DNA of 64,000 bases from Alphaproteobacteria bacterium (GCA_016869715.1 VGDM01000009.1:40895-104894); one strand, 5' to 3'; counted from the first letter of the stretch, positions 48,660 to 59,336 are shown. The notes: generated by a model from the sequence alone, not told the origin. Numbers and translations: made by a program.

Positions 48660-49696
48660 GTGATGACATGATCAAGGCCCTGGCGCAGCTTGATCGGCTG
48701 ATGGGGCGTGGCGCGGCGTTTCTGGGCGCGCCCCATGCCATGATGGGTGGCGCCATGTCCTGGGTCAGCGAAAGGCATTTGGTCTCCGCCCTTTCCAATG
48801 CGGGCGCCTTTGGCGTGATTGCCTGCGGGGCGATGGAACCGCCGCGCCTGGCGGAAGAAATCTCCGGCACGCAGGCGCTGACGAGCAAACCCTTCGGCGT
48901 CAATCTGATCACCATGCACCCAAGGCTGGATCAGCTGGTAGATACCTGCCTGGCAGCCAAGGTTTCGCACATTGTTTTCGCCGGCGGCATCCCACCCAGT
49001 ACCGCAATTAAGAAGGCGAAGGATGGCAGGGCGAAGGTGGTGTGTTTCGCGCCCGCACTCGCGCTGGCCAAGCGCCTGATCCGCGCCGGGGCGGATGCTT
49101 TGGTGATTGAGGGTAGCGAAGCGGGCGGGCATATCGGGCCGGTGTCGCTGACCGTTTTGGCACAGGAAATCCTGCCCCATATTTGCGACGTGCCGGTCTT
49201 TGTGGCCGGCGGCATCGGGCGGGGTGAGGCGATCCTCTCCTATCTGGAAATGGGCGCTGCCGGCGTGCAGCTTGGCACGCGCTTTGTCTGCGCGCGGGAA
49301 TCCATCGCGCATGCCAATTTCAAGCAGGCCTTCATTCGCGGCAATGCGCGTGATGCCATGCCGACCGTGCAGTTGGATGAGAACTTCCCGGTGATCCCGG
49401 TGCGTGCGTTGCAGAATGAAGGCACCAAGCGCTTTCTGGAACATCAGGCCGAGACCATTCGCCGCTTCAAATCGGGCGAACTGACGAAGGAAGCCGCGCA
49501 GCTTGACATCGAACATTTCTGGGCCGGTGCACTCAGGCGCGCCGTGATTGATGGCGATGTCGAAAATGGCTCGCTCATGGCCGGGCAATCGGTTGGCATG
49601 GTCACGCAGGAACAAAGCGCTGCCGAGATCATCGCCGAATTGCGTGATCAGGCCGCGCAAGCGATCATGACGCGTTCTGCCGTCGCTGCCGCGTGA
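48656..49696 (+). CDS. Nitronate monooxygenase (2-nitropropane dioxygenase family)
   Basis: 346-residue FMN TIM barrel. Motifs: PHAMMGGAMSWVSERHLVSA, NAGAFGVIACGAM, then GADALVIEGSEAGGHIGPVS (FMN/catalytic His region), VFVAGGIGRGEAILSYLEMG and AAGVQLGTRFVCARES. Oxidises nitronates or is a FabK-like enoyl-ACP reductase relative. Translationally coupled to lysC. Confidence 0.9.
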   Translation: MSDDMIKALAQLDRLMGRGAAFLGAPHAMMGGAMSWVSERHLVSALSNAGAFGVIACGAMEPPRLAEEISGTQALTSKPFGVNLITMHPRLDQLVDTCLAAKVSHIVFAGGIPPSTAIKKAKDGRAKVVCFAPALALAKRLIRAGADALVIEGSEAGGHIGPVSLTVLAQEILPHICDVPVFVAGGIGRGEAILSYLEMGAAGVQLGTRFVCARESIAHANFKQAFIRGNARDAMPTVQLDENFPVIPVRALQNEGTKRFLEHQAETIRRFKSGELTKEAAQLDIEHFWAGALRRAVIDGDVENGSLMAGQSVGMVTQEQSAAEIIAELRDQAAQAIMTRSAVAAA

Positions 49697-49711
49697 CCCT
49701 TTGGAAAGCCC

Positions 49712-50632
49712 ATGAAGCGCTCTGCCCGCACTGAAAACTCGCCCCAGGAAGCCGCCCGCGTAGGTGAAGAACTGCGTGAGGCGCGGATTGCGCTTGGCAT
49801 CAGTGTTGAAGATGCGGCGATCCAGCTGCGCATCAACAGGCGCTATCTAATGGCGCTGGAGGAAGGGCGGGTAAAAGACCTGCCCGGCGCTGCTTATGCC
49901 GTTGGCTTTGTGCGGTCCTATGCCACCGCGCTCGGGCTTGATGCGGATGATGCGGTGCGACGCTTTCGCGATGTCTCCGGCACCGCGACGGCGAAGCAGG
50001 GTGATCTGGTTTTCCCGGAACCCGTGCCCCGGCGCGGCATCCCGACCGGCGTGCTGGCAGCGCTTGGCCTGGCGTTCGCCATGGGTGGCTATGTCGCCTG
50101 GTACCAATGGAGCGGCCAGGGAGAGCGCGTGGTGGATACCGTGCCGCCGCTCCCCCCCCGCCTAGAACGCGCCGCTGAAGCTACTGCCGGACGAGACGCA
50201 CCTGCCCCGCCGGTGGCAGAGCCGCCAGCGCCGCCGCCGGCGCCGGTGGCGGCCCCCCTGCCGCCGCCACCCCCTCGCATAGACCCGGACCGGCCGCGCA
50301 TTGTGATCCGCGCCAAGGGCGAGAGCTGGGTGCAAATCCGCGATAATCCCGGCAATCGGGTGCTGACAGATCGCGTACTGCGTGCTGGCGACAGTGTCGA
50401 AATTCCCAATCGCCCCGGCATTGTGCTGACGACCGGCAAGGCCGAGAACCTGGATATCCTGCTGGATGGGCAGGAGGTTGACCCCTTCGGTAGCCCCGGC
50501 GTGCGACGGAATATCGCGCTGGAACCTGACCGGCTGCGTTCGCCGCCTGCCCCGGCGCCGACCCCCGCTGCTACCCCCGCGCCGCGCCCGGCCCCGGCGA
50601 CGCCCCCGCCGCCAACCCCGCCTCGGCCTTGA
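49712..50632 (+). CDS. RodZ-like HTH membrane protein with DUF4115
   Basis: 306 residues. Cytoplasmic HTH_25 domain VGEELREARIALGISVEDAA then IQLRINRRYLMALEEGRVKD, a single membrane span IPTGVLAALGLAFAMGGYVA, a Pro/Ala-rich periplasmic linker (PPAPPPAPVAAPLPPPPP), and a C-terminal DUF4115-type beta domain VIRAKGESWVQIRDNPGNRV. RodZ links MreB to cell-shape control. Ends in another Pro/Ala-rich tail. It lies directly before ispG, as in many proteobacteria. Confidence 0.9.
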   Translation: MKRSARTENSPQEAARVGEELREARIALGISVEDAAIQLRINRRYLMALEEGRVKDLPGAAYAVGFVRSYATALGLDADDAVRRFRDVSGTATAKQGDLVFPEPVPRRGIPTGVLAALGLAFAMGGYVAWYQWSGQGERVVDTVPPLPPRLERAAEATAGRDAPAPPVAEPPAPPPAPVAAPLPPPPPRIDPDRPRIVIRAKGESWVQIRDNPGNRVLTDRVLRAGDSVEIPNRPGIVLTTGKAENLDILLDGQEVDPFGSPGVRRNIALEPDRLRSPPAPAPTPAATPAPRPAPATPPPPTPPRP

Positions 50633-50707
50633 GATGTTTCAAGGCTTTCGGCGCGGCGAAAGCCCCGGCATAGTCACCAGCGAAAACCAGCCTTTGGGGT
50701 CCGCCGC

Positions 50708-51817
50708 ATGTCCTATCGTCCCTACCAGAAGATCGAGCGCCGCAAATCCCGCCTGATCCATGTCGGGCGCGTGCCGGTGGGGGGCGATTCGCCGATCTCG
50801 GTCCAGACCATGACCAATACGCCGACCGAAGACGCGGCGGCGACCATTGAGCAAATCCGCCGTAGCGAATTGGCCGGGGTTGATATTGTGCGCGTGTCTT
50901 GCCCGACCGAGGAAGCAACCGCTGCGCTGGCCGAGATTGTGCACGAAGTGAATGTGCCAATTGTGGCCGACATCCATTTCCACTACCGCCGCGCCATTGA
51001 AGCCGCGCGGGCGGGGGCAGCGTGCCTGCGCATCAATCCCGGCAATATCGGGTCCAAGGAACGCGTGAAGGAAGTGATCAAGGCAGCGCGCGATCACGGC
51101 TGTTCGATCCGCATCGGCGTGAATGCCGGCAGTCTTGAGAAGCATTTGCTCGAAAAATATGGCGAACCCAACCCGGAAGCGCTGGTGGAAAGCGCGCTGT
51201 GGCATGCTGACCACCTGCTGCAAGAAGATTTCCACGAATTCAAGATCAGCGTGAAGGCATCGGATGTGTTTCTGGCCGTTGCTGCCTATCAGCAATTAGC
51301 GGAAGCCTGCGATCACCCCCTGCACATCGGCATCACGGAAGCGGGCGGCAAACGCACCGGCACGGTGAAATCCGCGATTGGCCTTGGGTCCCTGCTTTGG
51401 GCCGGCATTGGCGATACCTTGCGCGTTTCGCTTTCCGCCGAGCCGGAGGAAGAGGTTGCGGTCGGTTGGGAATTGCTGAAATCGCTGCATCTGCGCCATC
51501 GCGGGGTGAAGGTGATTTCCTGCCCAAGCTGCGCGCGGCAGGGTTTTGATGTGATCCGCACCGTGGAAAAGCTGGAGGAACGCTTGGCGCATATTGCCGA
51601 GCCCATCAGCCTTTCCATCATTGGCTGCGTGGTGAATGGCCCCGGTGAGGCACTGATGACCGATATCGGCCTCACGGGCGGCGGCGCTGGTACGCATATG
51701 GTCTATAGCGCCGGCAAGACCGACCACACGATCCGGTCTGAGGAAATGGTGGACCATATTGTCGGCCTGGTCGAAGCCCGCGCGGCGGCGCTGCGGGTGG
51801 CGAATGCAGCGGAGTAG
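50708..51817 (+). CDS. ispG: 4-hydroxy-3-methylbut-2-enyl diphosphate synthase (flavodoxin)
   Basis: 369 residues. Penultimate MEP-pathway step of isoprenoid synthesis; a [4Fe-4S] enzyme. N-terminal [52 protein letters not shown], and iron-sulfur ligand region [20 protein letters not shown] with [12 protein letters not shown]. Complete. Confidence 0.97.
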   Translation: MSYRPYQKIERRKSRLIHVGRVPVGGDSPISVQTMTNTPTEDAAATIEQIRRSELAGVDIVRVSCPTEEATAALAEIVHEVNVPIVADIHFHYRRAIEAARAGAACLRINPGNIGSKERVKEVIKAARDHGCSIRIGVNAGSLEKHLLEKYGEPNPEALVESALWHADHLLQEDFHEFKISVKASDVFLAVAAYQQLAEACDHPLHIGITEAGGKRTGTVKSAIGLGSLLWAGIGDTLRVSLSAEPEEEVAVGWELLKSLHLRHRGVKVISCPSCARQGFDVIRTVEKLEERLAHIAEPISLSIIGCVVNGPGEALMTDIGLTGGGAGTHMVYSAGKTDHTIRSEEMVDHIVGLVEARAAALRVANAAE

Positions 51818-51823
51818 CACAAC

Positions 51824-52141
51824 ATGCATGCCGCTTTTCTGCGCCACCGGGATACGCTGGCGGCCTTGTGCCGCCAGCATGGCGTGGCGCGGCTTGATGT
51901 TTTCGACTTGGCAGCGCGCGGTGTGGATTTCGACCCTGAGCCTAGCGTTGTGGATTTGCTCGTGGAATTCACGCCTTCGACGCCGCGCCGGCTGGCAGCC
52001 TTACTCGATTTTGAGGCCGAGGTCGGGAAGGCTTTAGCGCGGCCGTTTGAGGTAGTGGATCGTCGCGCCATTGAGGAAAGTGAGAATTACATCCGGCGGC
52101 GGCGCATCCTGGCGGAAGCGGAAGCGCTTTTCGTGGCATGA
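51824..52141 (+). CDS. MntA-like nucleotidyltransferase with lost catalytic motif
   Basis: 105 residues of the minimal nucleotidyltransferase fold. Active members read FGSAARG...SDLDLLVEF (GS plus D-x-D). Here the corresponding sequence is VFDLAARGVDFDPEPSVVDL then LVEF, so the Gly-Ser and the first Asp are gone and catalysis is unlikely. MntA is the antitoxin that adenylylates HepT. The hepT remnant follows with overlapping ATGA. Appears to be a decaying toxin-antitoxin pair. Confidence 0.75.
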   Translation: MHAAFLRHRDTLAALCRQHGVARLDVFDLAARGVDFDPEPSVVDLLVEFTPSTPRRLAALLDFEAEVGKALARPFEVVDRRAIEESENYIRRRRILAEAEALFVA

Positions 52142-53160
52142 GCATGACGCCAGCGGAAAGAGACGCGGCGTTGCTTCTGGATATGCTGACCTGGGCGGGC
52201 CACGCGGCTGATTTATTGGAAAACATGGATGAGGTCGCCTTCCGCGCGAGCGAGCTGCATCAGGCGGCGGTGACACGCTGCGTCGCGGTGGTCGGTGAGG
52301 CAGCGGGGCGGCTTTCGCTGACGCTACAGGATCAGTACCCGCATATACCTGGACACTCAATCATTCCCAAATATCGAGTAGGTCGGCCGTGATTGTGGGC
52401 TACGGCACTTCCGATTTTATCGCGAATTGGCCTAAGGATCCGTATTTTTGCATTTTTGTGTATTAGTTTTGGAAAGCGTGTTGCATCGATAAGCCTTAGC
52501 GCTTTAAGGAAGATCATGCGGTGTCGTCATGCAATGTCCATTTTTTCTTTCTTTGTGTTTTTTTTCTTGGACCCATCACGCATTTTTTATCATTATTATT
52601 TTTTGGTGTTACTGAGTTTAATGTGCTTTTCCTTGGAACATTATTTTAGTCCACATATTATACCTCCAATCCACGGTCTATCGCGGATTTCGGGCGTGTC
52701 GCGTAGTATTTTTTGGTTCAAAAGGCGATTGTGGCTAGCTATTATTTTTGATTTGACGAGTGGTTTGCGAGCCATGGGCGCGCCGCGGTTGGCTAGGTGG
52801 TTATAAACGCACCTAATGCCACATGGAGGGTATCAGCGATAGAAAGTGACTTGGAGCAGTTATCTCATCTTTTTCCTGGGGGCCTTCTGGTCGGCCAACC
52901 TTCTAGGAGTATTTTACTAAGCCGCGGTGAAACAACGAGGAGACGAATGATGTCAGGCAGCATCTATGGAGGCTACACGCTTAACTACATCAGGTCGATG
53001 GCTCCAGCGGCGGCAAGAGCGGGTTATCGGCATGCGCAAAAAACTCATCCATCATTATGCCGGCGTTGCGCTGGATCTTCTGTGGCAGGTGACGCAGAAG
53101 GAATTGCCGCGCCTTGCCGCCCGCATTGGACCGCTCGTCCCGCCGAATAGCGCCCGCTAG
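52138..53160 (+). pseudogene. hepT-like gene split by an AT-rich insertion
   Basis: The N-terminal part, LLLDMLTWAGHAADLLENMD then LHQAAVTRCVAVVGEAAGRL and DQYPHIP, ends near 52350 in the usual hepT sequence. The C-terminal part resumes at about 53020: RVIGMRKKLIHHYAGVALDL then WQVTQKELPRLAARIGPL, ending at 53160, with the RNase motif (R-x4-6-H) intact in that piece. In intact HepT the joint reads IPW-x-x-IIGMR. The first fragment runs on for 13 foreign codons to a stop at 52392. HepT is an HEPN RNase toxin; as split here it should be nonfunctional. Confidence 0.85.
52353..53012. mobile_element. AT-rich foreign segment within hepT, about 0.65 kb
   Basis: The DNA between the two hepT halves is strongly AT-rich (parts near 30 % GC, T-runs on the + strand) in a genome around 64 % GC. 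No transposase, integrase, reverse transcriptase or group II intron domain was seen, nor clear terminal repeats. A 137-codon frame (52393-52806) gives hydrophobic, Phe-rich sequence (FSFFVFFFLDPSRIFYHYYF) that looks like an accident of T-richness. Ends are approximate. May be a degenerate IS or a fragment of acquired DNA. Confidence 0.55.
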
Positions 53161-53205
53161 CATTCCCAACTTGCCGTTCAACGTCAGACAGGATACCGAC
53201 CCGGA

Positions 53206-54447
53206 ATGTCCAGCCAATTACAGCCCGCCCGGGGCACCCGTGACCTGATCGGTGAAGAATTCCGCCGCCACCATGCGGTGGCCAAAGCCGCGCGGCGCAT
53301 TTCCGCACTTTACGGTTTTGAGGAATGGGCCACACCCATTTTCGAAGATACGCGCGTCTTTGCCCGTGGCCTTGGCGATACCTCGGATGTTGTGTCCAAA
53401 GAAATGTACAGCTTCACCGATCGTGGTGGGGAAAGCCTGACGCTGCGCCCGGAAATGACCGCGGGGGTTTGCCGTGCGCTCGTCTCGAACGGCCTCACGC
53501 AATCCAACCTGCCGCGCAAGGTTTTTTATGCCGGGCCGATGTTTCGTTATGAACGCCCGCAAAAGGGGCGCTATCGGCAATTCCACCAGATCGGCATTGA
53601 AATCCTGGGCGCCGCAGAACCGCTGGCGGATGCTGAGGCGATTGCCTGCGGCTGGCATATCCAGCAGGAACTCGGCATCGCGGAAGGGACGGTGCTGGAA
53701 ATCAATACCCTCGGCGATGCGCCATCGCGTGATGCCTATCGCGCCGCACTTATCGCCTATTTCAGCGCCCATCGCGATGCGCTGAGCCATGACAGCCGCG
53801 TGAGGCTTGAAAAAAACCCCCTGCGCATCCTGGATTCCAAGGATGAGACGGACCGCGCCATTGTTGCCGGCGCGCCGCTGATTGGTGACCATCTCACCCC
53901 CGAAGCGGCGGCGTTCTACACCACGGTCAAGAAGCACCTGACGCGCTTTGGCGTGCCGTTTCGCGAAAACCCGCGCATTGTGCGGGGGCTCGATTACTAC
54001 AGCCACACTGCTTTTGAATTCGTGACGGATCGGCTCGGCGCGCAGGGTACGGTGATGGCAGGCGGGCGCTACAACTGGCTCGTTGAGGAAATGGGTGGCC
54101 CACCCACGCCTTCCGTCGGTTGGGCCGCGGGGATCGAGAGGCTTGCGATGCTGCTGCCGCAAAGCCCTGCCGCGCCGCGCCCCGTCGCGGTGATCCCGGT
54201 TGGTGATGATTCGGAAGGCCCAGCACTCGATATGCTGGGCGCTTTGCACCGCGCCGGCATCACGGCCGAGATCGCTTATCGCGGCAATCTGAGGCGCCGG
54301 ATGGAGCGCGCCAATCGCATCAATGCGCGCGCCGCCGTGATTTTGGGCAAGGCCGAGATCGCCGCCGGCGTCGCGCAGTTGCGAGATCTGGATGCCGGCA
54401 CGCAGGAAAGCGTCGCAGTCGCGGATATCCCCGCCCGGCTGAAATGA
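53206..54447 (+). CDS. hisS: Histidyl-tRNA synthetase
   Basis: 413 residues, class II. Motif 1 region [34 protein letters not shown]; motif 2 [20 protein letters not shown]; HisA region [13 protein letters not shown]; motif 3 [14 protein letters not shown]. Attaches histidine to tRNA-His. First of hisS-prfA-prmC with overlapping genes; prfA starts 4 nt before this stop. Confidence 0.97.
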   Translation: MSSQLQPARGTRDLIGEEFRRHHAVAKAARRISALYGFEEWATPIFEDTRVFARGLGDTSDVVSKEMYSFTDRGGESLTLRPEMTAGVCRALVSNGLTQSNLPRKVFYAGPMFRYERPQKGRYRQFHQIGIEILGAAEPLADAEAIACGWHIQQELGIAEGTVLEINTLGDAPSRDAYRAALIAYFSAHRDALSHDSRVRLEKNPLRILDSKDETDRAIVAGAPLIGDHLTPEAAAFYTTVKKHLTRFGVPFRENPRIVRGLDYYSHTAFEFVTDRLGAQGTVMAGGRYNWLVEEMGGPPTPSVGWAAGIERLAMLLPQSPAAPRPVAVIPVGDDSEGPALDMLGALHRAGITAEIAYRGNLRRRMERANRINARAAVILGKAEIAAGVAQLRDLDAGTQESVAVADIPARLK

Positions 54448-55499
54448 GCCTGCCGTCTCGCCTTGATCGGTTGCTGTCGCGGGCGGAGGAGCTGCGCCAT
54501 ATGCTCTCCACCGCGCCGGGGGCGGATATCGGCGCGCTCAGCAAGGAATTAGCGGAGCTTGAGCCGCTGGTCGAGAAATACGCTGAATATCGCGCGGCGC
54601 AACGCGCCCGCGATGACGCCCAGGCGATGCTCACCGATCCTGAAATGCGCGAATTGGCAGAAGCGGAATGGCACACGCAAAAGGAACGTGTGCCTGCGTT
54701 GGAACATGAAATCCGCATCATGCTGCTGCCGCGCGACACAGCGGATGAACGAAGCGCCATTTTAGAAATCCGGCCTGCCGCCGGAGGTAATGAGGCTGGG
54801 CTTTTCGCCGCTGAATTGTTCCGCGCCTATCAGCGCTATGCCGAAGGACGCGGCTGGCCTTTTGAAGTGCTGGATTACGACGAAAACGAATTGGGCGGCA
54901 TCAAGGGGGCGACGGCGGAAATTGCAGGGCGCGGGGTTTTCGCGCGTTTCAAATATGAAAGCGGTGTGCATCGCGTGCAGCGCGTGCCAACCACCGAGAC
55001 CCAGGGGCGCATCCATACGTCTACGATCACGGTCGCTGTATTGCCGGAAGCCGAAGAAGTGGATGTGCAGATCGAAGACAAGGATTTGCGCATTGACACC
55101 TATCGTGCGTCCGGCGCTGGTGGGCAGCATGTGAACAAGACGGATAGCGCCGTGCGCATCACGCATATGCCAAGCGGGATTGTAGTCGCGATGCAGGAAG
55201 AAAAAAGCCAGCACAAGAACCGCGCCAAGGCGATGAAGGTGCTGCGCGCCAGGCTTTACGAACAGCAGCGCAGTGCGGCTGATCAGGCCCGCGCGGCAGA
55301 TCGTCGCAGCCAAGTTGGCACCGGTGATCGGTCTGAACGCATCCGCACCTATAATTTTCCGCAAGGCCGCGTGACGGATCACCGCATCGGCCTCACGCTG
55401 CATAAGATTGACCGCGTGATGCTAGGCGATTTCGACGATATTTTTGACGCGCTGATTGCCGAGAATCAGGCGGCGCGGCTCGCGGCGGAAGCGGCGTGA
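54444..55499 (+). CDS. prfA: Peptide chain release factor 1
   Basis: 351 residues. Recognises UAA and UAG. Intact GGQ loop [20 protein letters not shown] and the codon-recognition anticodon-like helix region. C-terminal [19 protein letters not shown]. Its stop overlaps the GTG start of prmC, its own glutamine methyltransferase. Confidence 0.97.
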   Translation: MSLPSRLDRLLSRAEELRHMLSTAPGADIGALSKELAELEPLVEKYAEYRAAQRARDDAQAMLTDPEMRELAEAEWHTQKERVPALEHEIRIMLLPRDTADERSAILEIRPAAGGNEAGLFAAELFRAYQRYAEGRGWPFEVLDYDENELGGIKGATAEIAGRGVFARFKYESGVHRVQRVPTTETQGRIHTSTITVAVLPEAEEVDVQIEDKDLRIDTYRASGAGGQHVNKTDSAVRITHMPSGIVVAMQEEKSQHKNRAKAMKVLRARLYEQQRSAADQARAADRRSQVGTGDRSERIRTYNFPQGRVTDHRIGLTLHKIDRVMLGDFDDIFDALIAENQAARLAAEAA

Positions 55500-56371
55500 C
55501 GGATACGCCCTGCGCCGATCCTGCCGGTACGATTGGGTTTTTTCTCTGTCAGGCCGTCCAAAGGCTGCGCGGGGCGGCGATTGAAGCACCCCGGCTGGAA
55601 GCGCGCCGGTTGCTCGCGCATGTGCTGGGCACAACGGAAGAGGCGCTGCTGCGTGACCCGCGCGCGGCGGTGCCTGCCGATAAGGCCGCGCATTTCGTGG
55701 CACTGCTGGCACGCCGTGTAGCGCATGAGCCCTTCGCCTATCTGACCAGGCGCGTCGGGTTCTGGACGCTTGATCTGGAAGTCTCCCCCGCCACGCTCAT
55801 TCCCCGCGCCGATAGCGAAAGCTTGATCGAGGCCGCTTTGGAAGCCAGCCCGGATAAGGGCGCAGCGCTGCGCGTGCTCGATCTCGGCACCGGGACCGGG
55901 GCCTTGCTGCTGGCGGTGCTGGCTGAACTGCCCGCCGCGCAGGGAATTGGCCTTGACCTGAAGCCCGCAGCGGCGGCCTCGGCAGCACGCAATGCAGCGC
56001 GGCTTGGCTTGGCGGGTCGGGCGCGCTTCCTCGCGGGGGATTGGGCGGCGGCGCTTACCGGGCAGTTTGATCTGGTGTTGTGCAACCCGCCTTATATCGA
56101 AAGCGCGGCCATCACAGGGCTGATGCCAGAAGTGGCGCGGCATGAACCAGCCTCGGCGCTTGATGGCGGGACGGATGGCTTGGCGGCCTATCGGCACATC
56201 ATCGCCGATCTGCCGCGGCTTTTGGCGCCGCGCGGTGTGGCGGTGCTGGAATTGGGGGCGGGCCAGCAGGCAGCGGTGCAAGCCTTGGGCAGGGCAGCCG
56301 GCCTCACTCCTGAAGCCTGCCGCGCAGACCTTGGCGGGGTGCCGCGTGCACTTGTGCTGCGGGCCACGTGA
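55496..56371 (+). CDS. prmC: Release factor glutamine methyltransferase
   Basis: 291 residues, GTG start. Methylates the GGQ glutamine of RF1/RF2. N-terminal helical domain [23 protein letters not shown] motif [20 protein letters not shown], catalytic NPPY in [13 protein letters not shown], and [15 protein letters not shown]. Starts inside the prfA stop, so translationally coupled to its substrate gene. Confidence 0.95.
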   Translation: MTDTPCADPAGTIGFFLCQAVQRLRGAAIEAPRLEARRLLAHVLGTTEEALLRDPRAAVPADKAAHFVALLARRVAHEPFAYLTRRVGFWTLDLEVSPATLIPRADSESLIEAALEASPDKGAALRVLDLGTGTGALLLAVLAELPAAQGIGLDLKPAAAASAARNAARLGLAGRARFLAGDWAAALTGQFDLVLCNPPYIESAAITGLMPEVARHEPASALDGGTDGLAAYRHIIADLPRLLAPRGVAVLELGAGQQAAVQALGRAAGLTPEACRADLGGVPRALVLRAT

Positions 56372-56586
56372 TTTAGCCCTTGGCGCGGCGGGGCCAAGGC
56401 GCTAGAAGACCCTTGCGGTGAGGCGAGGAAGTTCGATTCCCCTCCCTGATCCCGAAAGGCGGTTGTTTAACTCGATCCTCTCGGCGCCGTTTGGATGCAA
56501 CAGACTCGGAATTCAGGACGTATCCCAGGGTCTTGGCCCGCTACGCGCCAGAAATGCCGAATGCGGAACAGCGAAACGCAATACAG

Positions 56587-57072
56587 ATGAACATGAAGCG
56601 CATGCGCGGCCGGGGTGGTCACCGTCATAATGGGGGCGGTCAGTTCCGTCATAGTGGCGGGGGTGGCGGCCAGGGTGGCGGTCAGCCGCTCAATCGCAAC
56701 CACGTTTTTGATTCGAACGGGCCGGATTTGCGGCTGCGCGGTACGGCGCAACAGCTTTCCGAAAAATACCTACAGCTTGGGCGCGATGCAACCAGCGGCG
56801 GGGATCGCGTCATGGCGGAAGGATATTTCCAGCATGCGGAGCATTACTTCCGCATCCTGAACGCCATGAACCAGGCCGCGGTGCAGCATCAGCAGCAATA
56901 TCAGCAGCGCCGCTATTCGCAGCAGGACGGCCCGGAAGGGCCAGAGGGCGGCGAAGGCGGCGTCCAGCCGGAATATCGCGGCGAAGCGCAGACAATCACG
57001 CCTGATTTGAATGAAAGCGGTGCAGAGGTGGTTGCCCCTACGCGGCCCGCGCCGGCGCCCGAACCCGCCTAA
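56587..57072 (+). CDS. DUF4167 domain protein
   Basis: About 161 residues from ATG 56587. N-terminal MNMKRMRGRGGHRHNGGG, Gly/His-rich, then the DUF4167 core: DSNGPDLRLRGTAQQLSEKY, LQLGRDATSGGDRVMAEGYF, QHAEHYFRILNAMNQA. Gln-rich and Pro-rich tail. Usually follows prmC in alphaproteobacteria; likely RNA- or DNA-associated but uncharacterised. In-frame ATG 56593 is an alternative start. Confidence 0.88.
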   Translation: MNMKRMRGRGGHRHNGGGQFRHSGGGGGQGGGQPLNRNHVFDSNGPDLRLRGTAQQLSEKYLQLGRDATSGGDRVMAEGYFQHAEHYFRILNAMNQAAVQHQQQYQQRRYSQQDGPEGPEGGEGGVQPEYRGEAQTITPDLNESGAEVVAPTRPAPAPEPA

Positions 57073-57125
57073 AACGCCACTGCCTTGCCGCCCGGCGCGC
57101 GGCGCCGGGTTCTGGGGAAAAGATC

Positions 57126-58490
57126 ATGCCCGTGAACCCCGCCGATGGCGCCGTACTCGGCGCACTTTATGGCACGGATGCCATGCGCGCTGCCTTTGGC
57201 GAAGATGCCTGTTTGCAGAAAATGCTGGATGTGGAAGCCGCCCTTGCGCGCGCACAAGCGAGGCTTGGGATAATCCCGGCCGAGGCCGCAGCAACCATCA
57301 CGCGCGTCGCGCGCGCCGCAGCGTTGGACCGCACCGCGCTTGCTACGGCGACGCGCAACACGGGCTACCCTGTAGTCGGCCTGGTCAATCAGCTTTCCAA
57401 ACTGGCCGAGGACGATGCTGGACGCTGGACCCATTGGGGCGCCACCACGCAAGACATCATGGATAGCGCCCTTGTGCTGCAAATCCGCGATGGCCTCACG
57501 TTGATTGAAGCGGATTTGCGCGCGACCATTGCGGGTTTCGCCGCGCAGGCCGCTCAGCATCGCGCTACCGTGATGGCGGGGCGGACGCATCTGCAACACG
57601 CTTTGCCGGTGACCTTTGGCTATAAGGTCGCGGTTTGGGTCAATCCGCTAATCACGGCTTTGGAACGTTTACGCGAATTACGCCCGCGCGTGCTGCAGCT
57701 TGGCTTTGGGGGTGCTGCTGGCACGCTTGCCTCACTCGGTGATCAGGGCCTGCCGGTGGCGCGCGAATTGGCGCGGGAGCTTGACCTGATCGAAGCCGAT
57801 ATCCCCTGGCATGTGGCGCGCGATGGGGTTGCGGAAGTCGCCTGCTGGCTTGGCGTGCTGTGTGGCAGCCTTTCGAAAATCGGCACGGATGTGATGCTGC
57901 TTATGCAAACGGAATTGGCGGAAGTCGCCGAACCCCATGTGCCGAAGCGCGGCGGGTCTTCCACCATGCCGCAAAAGCGCAACCCGATCGCTTGCGAATA
58001 TATCCTGGCGCAAGCGCGCGGCGTGCATGCGCTGGTGCCGCAAATACTCGCTGCCATGGCGCATGATCTGGAACGCGGTACCGGGCCTTGGCAGGCGGAA
58101 GCACTCGCCCTGCCGCAAGCCTTCCTGCTGACCCATGGCGCGGTGGCGCAGGCGCGATTTTTGTCTGAGGGCCTGCAAGTGGATGCGGCGCGCATGCGCG
58201 CCAATCTGGACGCAACCCATGGCATGATCATGGGTGAGGCAGTGATGATGCGCCTTGCCCCCATTTTGGGCCGGGGTGAGGCGCATCATGAGGTGAATGA
58301 CGCCTGCGATACGGTGCGCGCCGAGGGCATTACGCTGGCCGCGGCCCTATCGCGCATCCCGGCCATTGCAGCGCGGCTTGATGCGGCGGCGGTGGAAGCC
58401 ATGACGGACCCGAGCAGTTACCTTGGCAGCGCCCATGCCTTCACGGATCGCGTGGTGGCGCGGGCAAGGGAAGTGATGGCCGTAAAGTAG
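57126..58490 (+). CDS. Fumarase/aspartase superfamily lyase, PcaB/PurB-like
   Basis: 454 residues. Superfamily signature GGSSTMPQKRNPIACEYILA, HWGATTQDIMDSALVLQIRD, and AGRTHLQHALPVTFGYKVAV. The N terminus and GYPVVGLVNQLSKLAEDDAG match the 3-carboxy-cis,cis-muconate cycloisomerase-like subgroup better than classical adenylosuccinate lyase. It lies just before purC, so a purine role is tempting but not shown by sequence. Substrate uncertain. Confidence 0.82.
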   Translation: MPVNPADGAVLGALYGTDAMRAAFGEDACLQKMLDVEAALARAQARLGIIPAEAAATITRVARAAALDRTALATATRNTGYPVVGLVNQLSKLAEDDAGRWTHWGATTQDIMDSALVLQIRDGLTLIEADLRATIAGFAAQAAQHRATVMAGRTHLQHALPVTFGYKVAVWVNPLITALERLRELRPRVLQLGFGGAAGTLASLGDQGLPVARELARELDLIEADIPWHVARDGVAEVACWLGVLCGSLSKIGTDVMLLMQTELAEVAEPHVPKRGGSSTMPQKRNPIACEYILAQARGVHALVPQILAAMAHDLERGTGPWQAEALALPQAFLLTHGAVAQARFLSEGLQVDAARMRANLDATHGMIMGEAVMMRLAPILGRGEAHHEVNDACDTVRAEGITLAAALSRIPAIAARLDAAAVEAMTDPSSYLGSAHAFTDRVVARAREVMAVK

Positions 58491-58571
58491 CCCCTTGGGG
58501 CAGGGGCTGCTATAGCAGCGACTCTTTTCGTGTGTTGCCCAAGGCTGCTTGGGCCAAAGGATGACTGACCC

Positions 58572-59336
58572 ATGGCTCGTCGCCGCCAACTCTATGAAGG
58601 TAAAGCAAAAATCCTGTTCGAGGGGCCGGAACCCGGCACGCTGGTGCAGTATTTCAAGGATGACGCCACCGCCTTCAATGCCAAGAAGAAGGGCACCATC
58701 ACCGGCAAGGGCGTGCTGAACAACCGCATCAGCGAATACCTAATGATGCGCCTGACCGAGATCGGCATCCCGACGCATTTCATCCGCCGGCTCAATATGC
58801 GGGAGCAATTGATCCGGGAGGTGGAGATCATCCCGCTTGAGGTGGTGGTGCGCAATGTCGCCGCCGGTTCGCTAGCGCAGCGTTTGGGTATTCCTGAAGG
58901 CCAGCGCCTGCCGCGGTCCATCATTGAATACTACTTCAAGAATGATGAGTTGAACGACCCGATGGTGGCGGAAGAACATATCACCTGCTTCGGCTGGGCT
59001 TCAACGCATGATCTGGATGACATGATTGCGCTGACCTTGCGCATCAATGATTTCCTGACGGGGCTTTTGCTTGGCGTCGGCATTACGCTCGTGGATTTCA
59101 AGCTGGAATTCGGCCGGCTTTGGGAAAATGAGGAAATGCGCATCGTCCTGGCCGATGAGATCAGCCCGGATAATTGCCGGCTTTGGGATGCCAAAACCGG
59201 CGAGAAAATGGACAAGGACCGCTTCCGCCGCGACCTCGGCAAGGTTGAGGAAGGCTATCAGGAAGTGGCCCGACGGCTTGGTATCCTGCCCGAAGCCGGC
59301 GTGCGCGACATGAAGGGGCCGGAGGCAATACAATGA
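58572..59336 (+). CDS. purC: Phosphoribosylaminoimidazole-succinocarboxamide synthase
   Basis: 254 residues. SAICAR synthetase of purine biosynthesis. [80 protein letters not shown] then [14 protein letters not shown] are diagnostic. The stop overlaps a small ORF start (ATGA). purS and purQ follow. Confidence 0.97.
   Translation: MARRRQLYEGKAKILFEGPEPGTLVQYFKDDATAFNAKKKGTITGKGVLNNRISEYLMMRLTEIGIPTHFIRRLNMREQLIREVEIIPLEVVVRNVAAGSLAQRLGIPEGQRLPRSIIEYYFKNDELNDPMVAEEHITCFGWASTHDLDDMIALTLRINDFLTGLLLGVGITLVDFKLEFGRLWENEEMRIVLADEISPDNCRLWDAKTGEKMDKDRFRRDLGKVEEGYQEVARRLGILPEAGVRDMKGPEAIQ

Noticed and set aside
52393..52806. 137-codon ORF in the AT-rich insert
   Set aside because: Phe/Leu-rich sequence follows from T-runs; no SD, no recognisable family.
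56420..56450. GTTCGATTCCC-like T-arm suggesting a tRNA fragment
   Set aside because: T-stem pairing fails and no anticodon or acceptor stem could be built upstream.
58506..58519. GCTGCTATAGCAGC palindrome before purC as operator
   Set aside because: No matching copy or nearby promoter was found; could be chance.
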